Part shown: one piece after another, positions 1 through 10,713 of the stretch | How the letters are laid out: every line of letters starts with the position of its first letter | How positions within the stretch are numbered: position 1 is the stretch's first letter | NCBI RefSeq assembly: GCF_030272615.1 | Contig: NC_081415.1 | Location: 604,027,644 to 604,091,643, forward strand | From: Cryptomeria japonica | Taxonomy: Eukaryota; Streptophyta; Pinopsida; Cupressales; Cupressaceae | Reading direction: 5' to 3' | Length of the DNA: 64,000 nt | Made by a program: the position numbers and the translations under genes | Notes under the pieces: generated by a model | Seen by the model: the letters and a program-made list of their open reading frames with translations, nothing else | The model's database searches: none | Told to the model about the DNA's origin: nothing

Positions 1-545
1 CTAGTTGTTAAGCCTTTTGAGATTCATCTGCTTATTGTTGATGCTTCCATATGTGTGTAATGGGTTTGATTCAATGCATCAAAGGTACACCCACCTAGGT
101 TTTGTAGAGCCTGAAGAGTAGAAGGACTCAAATCCTTGTTATGTTGTCCAAGTCCTGAAGTTATTCATTGTATGAAGTTGGCTATTTCATAGATAAATTG
201 CAAATGAACTTGGTTTGCTCATTTTTTAGAACAACACCTTCGACATAGAATTACAATTGAAAATAGAATACATTCCTAACTATTTTAAAAGATTTTGAAT
301 AAAATAACTAAGGAAAGTAATACACTTTTCTTTCTTTTCTACTTTCATTTCAGAACAATGAATAATAGAAGGACAAATTTTCAAGTCTCTTTTTTTGTAC
401 ACAATAAAGGCAAGAATATTAGCCTTAATATAGCTCTTATTTTTAGAATTCTTCAAGATACACAAATGGTACTCAATCAACAATACATATGTAAAACACA
501 TGTCTTCAGTTCTTCCACAAGGATAACATCCTTTCTCTCTTCTCA
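1..545. other. Unassigned left flank
   Basis: AT-rich sequence with no coding signal that I trust. Short ORFs cross it on both strands, but their peptides become recognisable only downstream of about 546, where copia gag similarity starts. The 5' part of that gag, the PBS and an LTR are absent here, so this stretch probably replaced the start of element A by deletion or rearrangement. Confidence 0.5.
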
Positions 546-2125
546 TACTATCCCTAATGTTCCTCCCACTGATCCAGATGCCAAGAAGGAGTATGAGAAC
601 AATGCAAAGGCTAAACATGCTATGTTGAGTGGGTTGTCTGATAATGAGTTTGTCAAGGTCATGCACTGTGCATCCACCAAGAAGACTTGGGATAAAATGT
701 AGAGGTTATTTGAAGGTGATACAAAAGTCAAAGAGGCCAAGCTCCAAACAATAAGGGGCCATCTTGAAGGCATCAGGATGAAGGATGAAGAAAAGATTGC
801 AAACTACCTTCACAGATTTGATGAAAATATGAACACCATCAGAGGATTTGTAGAATAAATTGCAGATGAGATTCTTGTCAAGAAGGTACTTAGATCTCTC
901 ACACCTAAGAATTATACTAAGGTTTCTATCATAGAAGAATCCAAGGATCTGAAGACCTTCACAATGGGTGAGCTATTTGGCTCACTGACATCCTATGAAA
1001 TGAGAACAACCGGTTATACATCCTCAATGAAAGAGGCAGCGTTCAATTCCACCAAGAAGGGCAAAGAAGTGGTTTCTCATAAAGGATCCAGTGAAGACTT
1101 TGATGTAGAGGTAGTAAAATTTGTCAGAAAGCTCAAACGAGGATCTAGCAAGTATAAAGGAAACCTACCACTCAAATGTTTCAACTATGGTAAAGTTGGA
1201 CACTTTGATGCAAAATGTCCTTATAATGAAACTGGTGGAGATGAGTCAAGAGGCTCTAGCAGATCTGGTGGTAAAGATAAAGAAAGAAATGTCTACCAAC
1301 AAGGAAGAAGAGGCTACTGAAAGTAGAAAAACCTATATACTATTGAGGATGATGCCACATATGAAGAAAGTGCATGAGAAGATGATTACCATGAGAATGA
1401 CAGAGAAGTTAATCTATTTATGGCACTTGATGAGCCGGTTAGTGAAGATGAGGAAGAAGAAGACATTGAGGCTAAAGTGGATCTAGAAGGTGAGCTTATA
1501 AGTGTTCTTAAGGAGCTAAGTAAAACTAGAAGAGAACTCAAGAAGGTAAAGCTTGCTACAATAGATGAACAAGGTCTCTTGAAGCAATCCCTGGATGAGA
1601 CCAATCAAGTTATATCTGAATTGAAACTTCAGTTGGAAGAAGCCAAGAGGATATGTGAAGTCACATCCTCTGATCTGATATAGAAAGAAAATAAGCATCA
1701 AGATCTGGAAATAGAAATAGTGAAGCTCAGAAAGGATCTTGAGGAAAGTAAGGAAGAAACAAAAGTGAGAAGAAAATATGAAGGCAGCACCAAAGACTCA
1801 GACAAGATGTTGAGAAAACAAAAGCAATACAAAGAAACTGATGGCTTAGGATTTGAAGAGGGTCAAAGTTCAAACAAAAAAGACACAATCGGTAAGGAGA
1901 TAAAGTTCACTTATTCCAATGAAGGTAAAGAGAAGAAGATGTTCACAGTAAGCAAGGATATCGGTAAGAAGACATGTGCAGATGTCAATAGAAATTGCCA
2001 CACAAACCGATATACATAATCGATAAACCGGAGGCCACACTCATTGTAGCAACATGCAAATCCAAGGAGAAATGCAAGAGTTTACCATGAAGGATTCACT
2101 AGAGTCAGTAGCATGAAAGGAAGAC
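546..2125 (+). pseudogene. Element A: copia-type gag fragment
   Basis: Decayed gag of the same family as element B; the two can be aligned base by base from about 546 (B: 22245) to about 2125. The order is a UBN2-like gag core (peptide AILSGLSDNEF-like, here AMLSGLSDNEFVKVMHC), a zinc-knuckle peptide CFNYGKVGHFDAKC near 1177-1218 whose second Cys is Tyr, an acidic stretch, and a long coiled coil rich in Glu and Lys (about 1420-2010). In-frame stops include TAG at 700, where B still has CAG, and TGA at 1318, where B has TGG. Protease, integrase and RT are missing. The similarity to B ends at about 2125, where unrelated DNA begins, so this is a truncated relic without LTRs. Confidence 0.85.
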
Positions 2126-2647
2126 CCGGGTATGTGCACAAAGATGGTGCTTTGAAAAGTGGACACCACTCAAAAGCTACATGGAAAAACAAGCAGCCCG
2201 TACGCGATTCTAAAATTTGAAATGACCACGTATGTGCTTAGGTTTGTTGTTCCTGAGCCTAGAGAAGGTAGCATGTACATGCTGCTTTTAGAGAAAGTAG
2301 TGCATACATACTACCTCTAGGAAAATGAGTGCGTACATGCTACTTATAGGAAAATGAGTGCATACATGCTAATAATCCCAAAAGAACCGCGTATGTGGTA
2401 CCTATCAAGAAAAGTTTTTAAAAAAAACTAGGTCTTATTTTCCCATGAAAAGCGCGTTTTTAGTTTATTTTTTCTTCATTTTATCTCCTAAACCATGAAT
2501 GGGGTACTATATTTCTCCTCGAGACACTATAGATCAAGGTTAGTTTTTGTTAATTTTTGTCTTTCTTTCCCGTTTGTTCAATTTGTTTTACATTTTGAAT
2601 TTAATTTCATTAATGTTGATTAGGTTTTTTTATTTTTTGTTTCAAAA
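2126..2647. other. Unassigned segment with tandem array
   Basis: Non-coding sequence between the gag relic and the unidentified coding relic. It holds a four-copy 29-bp array (2261-2376) and then a T-rich stretch (about 2530-2647) that would fit an intron end or simple AT-rich filler. No LTR or PPT was seen. Confidence 0.5.
2261..2376. repeat. 29-bp tandem repeat, four copies
   Basis: Four consecutive 29-bp units start at 2261, 2290, 2319 and 2348. Each opens with AGAGAA or AGGAAAA and carries a core like GTGCATACATGCTA. In unit 1 the core is the perfect 12-bp palindrome GCATGTACATGC. Units 3 and 4 are the most alike, with an identical 14-base start, and units 1 and 2 are more diverged. Similar cores lie loosely upstream (CACGTATGTGCTTA near 2227) and downstream (CGCGTATGTGGTA near 2389), so the array may have been larger. 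Confidence 0.8.
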
Positions 2648-3430
2648 ACTAGATTTCTCTAATCCAAAACAAGAACAACCAAATGCACCTCTTGAAAACC
2701 CACAAGATACACCGCCAATTCCTCCTTTTGACCACACACCTAAAACATAGGAGCAATTAATTACTCAGTTAGGACAAAATACATCTAAAATCAATAGACT
2801 GATTGTTAAATTGAAAACATCTGAACTTGAGCATCATCAATCCCTAGCCACTAGCCTAGAAACATTAGCTAGTGGTGCCATAGTTGTTTCCACACAAATT
2901 ACCAAATGGGGAAACTTTAGGGATAGGTGTCGTCAATTCTATGCGGATGGGCTATCATATGAGGGAGTAAAAAACAAAAATATTAGTAAACAAGAAATAT
3001 GTGGCCTTTTCGTGGATGCCAAAATTGGTCAGTCGTTACCTCTTAATGCAAAGAGGTTTCTCCTACATTGGTGTACCAATGTGTAGATGAAGAATCTTTT
3101 TTGGTAGAGGTGGTGGATGGTCTTTGATGGTCCACCTTATAATAATTATGAGGTGCCATTGTATTTTTTGAGAAAAGTATATTATGAGTTTGTTCTTAAT
3201 GTGCACCCAAACTATTTTGACATGAGAGAGTACCATGGTAGAGGTGGTGGCTCTACCCAAGATAGACCTAGAGCCCCTAGGTGATTACCAGCAGAGAGTC
3301 ACCGCCACCTAGCACCCAAACCCAAGGTGCATCAGGCTCTCCGAGTAGAGCTGAAAGAGTCGATGGAGCTACAGACTCTTGAGGCGGCCACAAAATTGAC
3401 TGGTGCCATCATCTAGCATGGGAGATCATT
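2648..3430 (+). pseudogene. Unidentified coding relic, about 260 codons
   Basis: I do not recognise this protein. One reading frame stays protein-like for about 780 bp despite stops (TAG at 2748, TAG at 3084, TAG near 3105, TGA near 3282, TAG near 3414). Most of these would be CAG or CGA before a C-to-T change. It starts with a Pro/Gln-rich stretch (NPKQEQPNAPLENPQ), followed by a helical segment (QLGQNTSKINRLIVKLK) and a segment rich in Trp, Tyr and Phe (PYNNYEVPLYFLRKVYYEF). A Gly/Arg-rich tail and a last helix complete it. It has no zinc knuckle, DDE or RT motif. It could be a captured host exon or the protein of another element; the T-rich run ending in CAAAAACTAG just upstream would fit an intron end. 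Confidence 0.5.
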
Positions 3431-4774
3431 AGCACACCCTACTGTATTGTATATTGTAATTTATATGTTATGCAATTTCTATCTTCTCATTCAAATTCAT
3501 AGCCACATACTTGCCTTTACTTTTTGCAGTTGTCATCACTCTGAGATGTACCTTCCTCTTGCAGGATTATTTGGCATATGACTACCAACATCACCTTTTA
3601 TAATTTATTTCTACTGTGATATGGGTAATTACAATGTATACGAGTTTTTGAAATTTATAATAAGCATCCAACCTCCTTTCAAAATCATTTATAATGTATA
3701 CCAAGATACCACCACATAATCAATATCTTCGAATGAGAATGAGAGACAAGACCCACAATCTAATCAATTAAAAAGAGCTTGCAACCCTTCAAATTTCATC
3801 TTCTCATTCAAATGATAATTCACAAGCAGTGAATGGACATTATTTTCGCTTATCCATTAGATGGTGACAATTGTTTAATTTTAGACATCTTCCATAGGTC
3901 TCCAATTCAATCACCAATAATTTTCAGTATATCTTTTCACGTCTATTGATGGTACGAAAAGGAAGATTAAAACTCTGAATGGGACTTCAGTTATGGTCAT
4001 CCAATGTCACTATGAAGGTGTAGATATTCCTCATGCAAAGGTCTAGATATCGATATTTATAGTGTACCATTATTGCAACATTTGTGTAAAATTATTGGCA
4101 ATTTTAAGTGCACTCATTATGACATCTATAAGTAAGTATTACTTGATACTTTGAAATCACTACTTTTTGACCCTTGCACAAATAACGAATCCCAAAGCAT
4201 ACATTGTTACTATCGAGATGCCAAAATAATAGCTATAAATAGTTGAGTTGCATATGAAGACAATCAAAAAGCATTGTCAAAATTCAATGTATCTTTTAGA
4301 ATCTGTGGTGCATGAAGCTAGCTATAATTACTACTACTATGTTTTCCCTGTGATTTTTTTTTTTGAATAGGCATTAATACAAAAAAAAAATGTACTTTTA
4401 TAATTATAATAATTAATTAATTTTATTTTATTTAAAAAAATATCTTTCTCATATATAGAACTTATCATAGTGAAATAGAATTAGTTTCTTAAACTATTGG
4501 ACAATTTAAGTGTTTGGGTAGTTAGAGTTTTATTCCTCTTGCTATATTCTAATTAATATGTTATGCATACCATTTTTAGCAAATGGAGTGTAACTAACTT
4601 TGGGTAAGCAATGAAAGGTGAACAAAGGAAAATGGAAAGATGTAAAAGGAGGTTTCTAGTAAGTAATGATTTATGGCAATGAGCAATCAATGTTCTTTTG
4701 ACCAACTCAAGGATAGATATCATCAATCTACTACTACTCAAATCGATTGGTCATGGAAAGAAAAACATTGGATC
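3431..4774. other. Unassigned AT-rich intergenic DNA
   Basis: There is no coding signal or recognisable repeat boundary. It contains short homopolymers (T run near 4356, A run near 4380). After removal of element G with one copy of its target duplication, this sequence is continuous with 18973 onward, so both belong to one older locus. Confidence 0.6.
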
Positions 4775-4779
4775 AATCT

Positions 4780-5917
4780 TGATGAATACTAAAAGGGGGG
4801 GGGTGAATTAGTATGCCAAAAATCTTCGCACTTAAACACTTTACAAGACTGACACTAAACCGGTAAAACAATTTAGCAGACAAACCGGTTAGCACACATA
4901 CAAACCAAATAGCAAATAATGCATTCACCCACAGAAGCACAAACACCATAACACATGAGATTTTGACATGGAAACCCAAATGGGAAAAACCACGGTGAGA
5001 TGGAACTCACAAGTAACTATCTGCATAATAGGAACCAGACCGGTTAAGGTCTTACAAAGTTCTTTACCAAAATAGATCCTGTTAGGAATCTCAATCTTTG
5101 TTAGGAGATAAGTCTGATTAAAGACTACCTTGCTAGAGGATTTTAGATCCATAGATGTGAACCACCTTGTTAGAGGATTTACAAAAAGGCTTTTGGGCCT
5201 ACCCGGTTAAGGGCTACAGACTTGTCAAACATATGAGTAATCAACAAGTGTTTGATCTAGCTAGTAGCAGAGACTGCTTGGTTAGATCCTTGGTAGCTCA
5301 TTCTTAATGCACTTCAGCATTACTTTAGTCTTCTACACATTCATATTCTCTCCAACTCCTCAATCACCTTAAACCCTAGCAACAACATAAACTTTCACTA
5401 TATCCACATCAACAACCTAAAACCCTAGACATGATGTCCTTATAAAGGAATCTGATTTCATGTCGGTCCAATAGGATTACATAACAATTTCCTAGGTTCA
5501 ATGAACCTGGACATACTTGGTACCATGACACAAAAAGGCACCGTTTAGGTGTTGGCATCATCAAACAATCAGTGGATGGTAACTCATCACAAAATGTCGG
5601 TTGGTAACTCATCACAGAGTATTACCGGTTCATACAAAATGTCGGTTGTCGGTTTGACAAAAATAAAGATTGGTAAAAATGTGTTATGCTACTTTAATCC
5701 CTCGTACCGCTTGGTATCCATGAACCGCTTGGGGTCAACATGTCACTTTAGACCAGAAAACACATTCTGCAAAACACCAAGAGTCTAAAGACTATAATAC
5801 AACATACCGGTTGGAACAAATACCGGTTGTGCTCAAACTCATACATATAAAGGAGATCTCAATGCAAGTGTGTGTCCATCAATGACAATCACAACATAAA
5901 CATCAAAAATGCCAACA
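4780..5917 (-). repeat. G 3' LTR (left copy)
   Basis: 1,138 bp. It reads TGTTGGCATTTTTG at its element-sense start (5917 downward) and ends at 4780 with ...ATTCATCA. It matches the right copy over its whole length with scattered, mostly transition, differences and indels. A run of eight G near 4795 is its most variable part. The first bases after the PPT are the same TGTTGGCAT that begins the LTRs of C, F and H. Confidence 0.9.
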
Positions 5918-5929
5918 ATCTCCCCCTTT
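5918..5929 (-). other. G polypurine tract
   Basis: In element sense this is AAAGGGGGAGAT, directly next to the LTR start TGTTGGC. It is the expected primer of plus-strand DNA synthesis and is identical to the tracts of C, D and F. It lies in the loop between AATGCCAA and TTGGCATT. Confidence 0.9.
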
Positions 5930-6207
5930 GGCATTGATGGCAACACTTAGGAAAATAAAATTTTGACATCTAAGTGTTTTACAACAAAATCATGCCATTA
6001 GCAAAATTGCTCCAACTAAGCATATACACTATCCCTTTGGCAATACAGTGTATAACAATTTTGCATAAAGAGCATAAACATTGAGATATTCAGAGCATAT
6101 ATCAAAATTTTGATAACCAGATACTTTTCTCGAATATAATTCTTCTCCCCCTTTGCCAACAATGACAAAGTACAGCTGAACAATCCCATTTTCAAAATAA
6201 TAAAAGT
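5930..6207 (-). other. G 3' untranslated region with second purine tract
   Basis: Non-coding segment between the end of ORF2 and the PPT. At 6141-6156 it carries, in element sense, CAAAGGGGGAGAAGA preceded by TTTGTCATTGTTGG, a PPT-like copy about 220 nt upstream of the true PPT. Equivalent tracts occur in C, D, F and H. Confidence 0.7.
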
Positions 6208-8427
6208 TTATGACAATAAGGAATAATACTTGTCAAAAATAGATTTAAAATCTTGCAAGAATTGTTTCATCGACAAATGTCAGGACTCAAGTAGGGAGGT
6301 GGCTACTTCTTTTTTTGTCTACATCTGGGAGACCTGTTCTTCCATGGCATCAATTGTGCTCATCTCCTGTGTAACTATTAAGGAATCTAGGTTCAGATAG
6401 CACTTCTGAAGAATTTGCAATTGTGGGAGTAGAAACAAATGTAGCTCCTGCAAATCTCTAGACCGAGTGCTGATCTCTTGCTCCATTTTTGTTGACTGGA
6501 TGTGAAACTGGTGAACGGTTTGCCCATAAGTTGTGAAGGAATCATAAGGTGGCTTGAATGTGCTCATGTAGGACTGGAAGTCCATTTGAAGCTTTTGCTT
6601 TTGAAATAGCACATCATCATAGAATAGATGGGGTTGGCAGATCTTGCTGAGTAGAAGATTCCCCTCATCTAGAGCATCCCTTATATCCTTTTGTTCTTTC
6701 TTCAATTCAGATCAGAGCTCATTCAACTTCTTCACCAGAGCTATATTAAGAGATTTTTGATGCTCCTTTTTGACATTTGCCTCTACTGCCTCTTCTAGGC
6801 TCTGCACCTGATCATCCACTACTGTGCATAGGAGCTTAAGTTTAGCTAGTGATGAATCAGTGTTGGGAAGATTTGTACTGAGTATCAAACCAGTAAGAGT
6901 GTCCACAACCACTTCAATTACATCCTACTCCTTCTTCCTTTGAATAATTTCAAGGCACTCTTGAGCAACCTTGATGCTCTGCATTAGCTCCATTCCACTT
7001 GCAGATTGGAGATCGATAGGACTGGTGAGATTAGCCGGTTTGGCTTGACTCTTGGTTGCCTTCAGAGTTTCCATCTAGGTGCTCTTCTCTGCTTCTCCTA
7101 CTTTGTCCTCTTCCACTTTCTTCTTCTCTACTTCTCTCCTCTTCTCTACTTCCTTGTCCTCCTTAGCCTTTTTCTTTTCTACTTCCTTCTTCTTCTCTTG
7201 TTCCTTATCTTCCTCTTCTTTCTTCTTCCTCTCTGCTTTCTTCTTTTTCTCCTATTCCTTATATTCCTCTTCCTCCTTCTTCCTCTCTGGTTCCTTCTTC
7301 TTCTTTTCTTCTTCTTGCTTCTTTTTCTCTTCTTCATCCTTCTTCTTCTTCTCCTTTTCATCCTTCTTCTTCTTCTCCTCTTCATCCTTTTTCTTTGTCT
7401 CCTCTTCATCTTTCTTCTTCTTCTCCTCTTCTTCCTTTTTCCGCTTCTCTTCTTCATCCCTTTTCCTCTGCTTGGTCTCTTCCTTTGCCGCTTCTTGTCT
7501 GTCATCAGCTTGCTTATCAACCTATTTAGCCTATTGCTCCTATATTGTTGCCTCAAATGGTATTTCCTAAGTAACATCCTCTACATCCAAAGCATCGACA
7601 TCAATGGTGTCGATCGGTTCAACAACCGGATTTCCTTCATCATCAAATACTTCATCTGGTTTGGATATAACTAGTTCTTTTTCAGCTTGTCAGTTGGCTA
7701 GATGCACTTTGTGAGACTGGACAATAGTTGTCATATAGTGATGAGTGTCTTTTTCTACATCATCAACTCTACCTTCTAACAGCTAGAGTCTTCTTCTTCT
7801 AGTGAAGAAGAGTCCTTTATTTTGGTCAATAACATGAAATAATTCAGAATTTGATAGGTTGGGAAAGTATTGTGCAAACACTTTCTCCCTAATTTCCTTT
7901 TCCTTTTCTATGGCAATGTGCCATCTATTATCTAGTGACATATATAAAGAATCTAGTGTCTGAGATTTAATCTTTGAGGGTGACCGGTCATTAACACATA
8001 AATACTGATCTATTTCCTTTTCAACTACTTCCTTTTCATCATCATTAAAGTCATCAAAACACTCAATTAAGTCATGTAGCACTTTTCTCCTAATATTATT
8101 TATTGTTCTTTGACAATGTGTCAAAGTTTTATAGGAAGAGATATCTATATTGACTAGTGCAGATGATGTTAGTTCAATCTTTGTCTTTCTCTTTGTTTGA
8201 TGTGTTTTCTTTGGCTTTTCCTCAGACAAAGTTTCTTCTGAGTCTAGAGAGGTATTCCTTGTTTTCCTTTTTCTCTCAAACACTTTAGCCAGTGTCGCTT
8301 CCAGTTTCTTCTTGGCTGCTCACCACTTGGTCACTTTTGGAGTTGTAGTAGTAACCGGTGCTAATGCTACAGGCACTGCCTTTGCCTTCTTCATTGCAGG
8401 TTCTTTTCCTTTCTTTGTAGAGGGTTT
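6208..8427 (-). pseudogene. G ORF2, C-terminal two thirds
   Basis: Continuation of the ORF that starts at 16107. When F and one copy of its target duplication are removed, the frame runs straight on from 14978 into this segment. In order it contains a basic Lys/Thr/Pro-rich stretch (8427-8320), a conserved globular segment around WHIAIEKEKEIREKVF (about 7900), an acidic linker, a long Glu/Lys repeat (about 7500-7080), and a C-terminal coiled coil (6912-6208) comparable to the end of F ORF2. There are about 13 in-frame stops: nine TAG and four TGA. The protein has no signal peptide or membrane segment and no motif of a known polymerase or integrase. Function unknown; a structural or nucleic-acid-binding accessory protein is a guess from its charge. 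Confidence 0.75.
7083..7500 (-). repeat. Glu/Lys-coding low-complexity repeat in G ORF2
   Basis: Purine-rich on the minus strand (CTT/CTC/TCC repeats on plus). It encodes repeated blocks of the type KKKKDEEE, with period 8 to 9 codons clearest around 7330-7450. The plus strand gives long open frames of Ser, Phe and Leu here, which are shadows of this composition. The corresponding part of F ORF2 has no such block, so it is an expansion specific to G. Confidence 0.8.
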
Positions 8428-9235
8428 TGTTGGCATATGGACACTCCAATGAGACATTGTCTATGATTGAAGGTTTTGTCATTGATGGAAACCTTGCAAT
8501 CCTATGGCACTAGAAAGACATCATACTGGCAAAGAATTACACAAGCAAGATAGTGCACCGACATCAACAAGATCACTCTACACCAACACCGGCACTGGCA
8601 CAGAAGAAAAGATGTATACCACCATAAAGGCTAACAGGATTTTTGAAATGTAATATTTTGTTTATTATTATAAGCTGACTTGGCAAATTGTAAAATGACT
8701 CTTGTATATAAAGGAGATCATTGTATACATTTAAAATAAAGGTAGTGAGCATAAAAGAAAATTATTAGGTAGACCTAATCTGCGAATTATAGGTCAAGGG
8801 TAAATGTAAAGAACAAAGTTAGAACCGGTACTGAATCTAGCATTGGAGATGCTATTGTAAAGTAGTACAGATCTCTAGATTAGTATAATGCTCATTGTAA
8901 GTCAATGTGACTTCTCATTGAGGAGTGAGCTCTAGGTAGTTGGCCTTCCTGCATGTGTAGGCCCCTATTGTAAGTAATATTCTCTTATTGGCCAATGAAT
9001 GAATATTGTGGGTCACAATTCCCACTGAGGTTTTTCCCACACCAGGTTTCCTCGTTAAACATCTTGTGTTATGGTGTTCTTTTCATGTGGATGTTTCTGA
9101 TTCTGTTTATTGCATTAACTCTTGCATACTGGTATGCTGCTATTTTATGTTTTGCATGTTTTAACTTGAGAAATTCCTATCACCAGTTAGATATTAAATC
9201 ACCCCCTCCTCTCAGTATTTGTGGGAATCCTAACA
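8428..9235 (+). repeat. F 5' LTR
   Basis: 808 bp, begins TGTTGGCATATGG and ends CCTAACA. It has a TATA-like box at 8705-8712 and the conserved ending found in all these LTRs (ACATTGTGGGT-like block, TTTTTCCCAC, CACCCCCTCCTCTCAGT). Confidence 0.93.
8705..8712 (+). promoter_or_regulatory. TATA box in F 5' LTR
   Basis: TATATAAA followed by GGAGATCA. The same box is kept in the 3' LTR at 14443-14450. It is the likely core promoter of the element's genomic RNA; the transcription start was not determined. Confidence 0.55.
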
Positions 9236-9237
9236 AT

Positions 9238-9249
9238 TGGTATCAGAGC
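9238..9249 (+). other. F primer-binding site
   Basis: TGGTATCAGAGC, complementary to the 3' end of plant initiator tRNA-Met, two bases after the LTR end. It is identical to the PBS of B, G and H. Confidence 0.92.
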
Positions 9250-9305
9250 TTGGTCCTCTATTTTTAGAAGCCTAATAGCTTGAGGAAGATCTTGACATCG
9301 TAAAG

Positions 9306-10307
9306 ATGGAAAATCTGATGAAGCAACTTGAAGGAGCTCTTACTGACTATGATGTAGAGAAGTTGAAAAATATCAAATTAGAAGATGATTTAAGAGCAGC
9401 TCAAGATATCATTTAGGCACTTCAAGAAAACCTTACTGTTACAAGAAATAAGAGAAGAGAACTTTGTGAAAAATTGCAAAATGAGAATGATGAAAAAGAA
9501 TCTCTTAATGATATGATAAGCAAGCTGAAACAAGAGATCATGACAACAAAAAATGAAATGCAGGATATGACCATGAGATTTTGCAAAGAGATTGAGGATA
9601 GAAAGAAGAATGAAGAAGAATTGACCAGAATACTAAGTGATGCAGAAAATGAGAACACAAGACTTAGCTATGAAAATGACATGTTGAAGACAGATCTGAT
9701 GCATACTCAGAATGACTCAAATGAACTAATGAGACAAAAAGAAATCTTGGAAAGGGAATTGGAAACTGCAAATCAACATAAAGAAAAATTCATGAAAAGC
9801 TCAGAAGAACTTGGTACCTTATTGAAGAATCAAAAACCTAAAGGTGACACCTCTAGAATTGGCTTTGAAGTTGGAGAAACCTCCAGTACTGCAAATACTC
9901 AGGATCACAGCAAACTGGTAAGACCACCTAATGCTTATAAATTCAATGGAAAATGCTTTAACTGTAATAAGTATGGTCATAGGGAAAATGAATGTAGATC
10001 TAGGAATTATCAGAATATCAATATACCCATCGATCAATGTTCCAAATGCAACAAAGTTGGTCATAACTCTAAAAACTACAGAATGAATGTGAGATGTTAT
10101 GTTTGTGGAAGATTTGGACATTTATCTAATCAATGCAGAACACAAACTGGCATAGGTTATGGGAAAGCTATTCAGAAAAACAATGTAACTTGTTATGCAT
10201 GTAACAAGATTGGGCATATTGCTAAATTTTGTAGAAATAAAAGTACACCGGTAGACAACAAAAGTGCTAGCTTGAAAGGAAAAGAAAAAGTTGAAGAGGC
10301 TAAGTAA
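9306..10307 (+). pseudogene. F gag: coiled coil plus four zinc knuckles
   Basis: 333 codons from ATG at 9306, interrupted only by TAG at 9414 where CAG is expected. Residues 1-190 form a long heptad-like coiled coil rich in Glu, Lys and Asn. Four CX2CX4HX4C-type knuckles follow: CFNCNKYGHRENEC (about 217), CSKCNKVGHNSKNY (about 245; last Cys changed to Tyr), CYVCGRFGHLSNQC (about 264) and CYACNKIGHIAKFC (about 295). The UBN2-like core found in A to D is not visible. It should act as the nucleocapsid/assembly protein that packages the element RNA. The same architecture occurs in E and G. Confidence 0.88.
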
Positions 10308-10713
10308 GAATTCTCAAAGCAATGGATTAGAAAAGCTGATCTAAACATTAGGAATACTCCTCCACTGGTAGAACCAAGAAATGCTTCACCAGCAGGAAGT
10401 TCTTCATCTAATTGAAGAAAATTTCCTTGAGGGTTTGGCAATCTAATGACACATGTGCTATTATTCCCTCGGTTAGAGATAAGAAGTTGAAAATTACTTA
10501 ACCGGCAAACAATGTTAAGTGAATACTTAACCGGCATGCAATTAATGTGGTAGATAGCAAAAAAGACTATAAAATAAGGTTTTGGCTCCATTTCATTTCA
10601 CCGTGATTTCAAACTTCCAGAGAGCACGAAGATTCTGAGCTAAAGGCATTTCGAGCAAGAAGCAAGCACACTCCAAGCAATCATTCATCCAAGATAGAAA
10701 AAGGTATTTAATC
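10308..10713 (+). other. F spacer between gag and ORF2
   Basis: 406 bp without coding potential. ORF2 is in a different frame from gag, so readthrough or a simple frameshift cannot join them. A TATA-like box lies at 10568-10576. Confidence 0.75.
10568..10576 (+). promoter_or_regulatory. Possible internal promoter for F ORF2
   Basis: TATAAAATA, 138 bp upstream of the ORF2 ATG. E has GATAAAAAGG and G has CTTAAAAGG in the comparable spacer, each followed by a TCATTT block and a CGAGC block. This suggests that a separate start for ORF2 is conserved, but the match is short and AT-rich. Confidence 0.4.

Noticed and set aside
7006-7674. Open frames of 222 and 163 codons on the plus strand, rich in Leu, Phe and Ser
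   Set aside because: They are antisense shadows of the Glu/Lys-coding repeat of G ORF2 on the minus strand.
9238-9249. tRNA-like matches (TGGTATCAGAGC) as tRNA genes
   Set aside because: Only the 12-base primer-binding site is present, next to LTR ends; no cloverleaf sequence follows.
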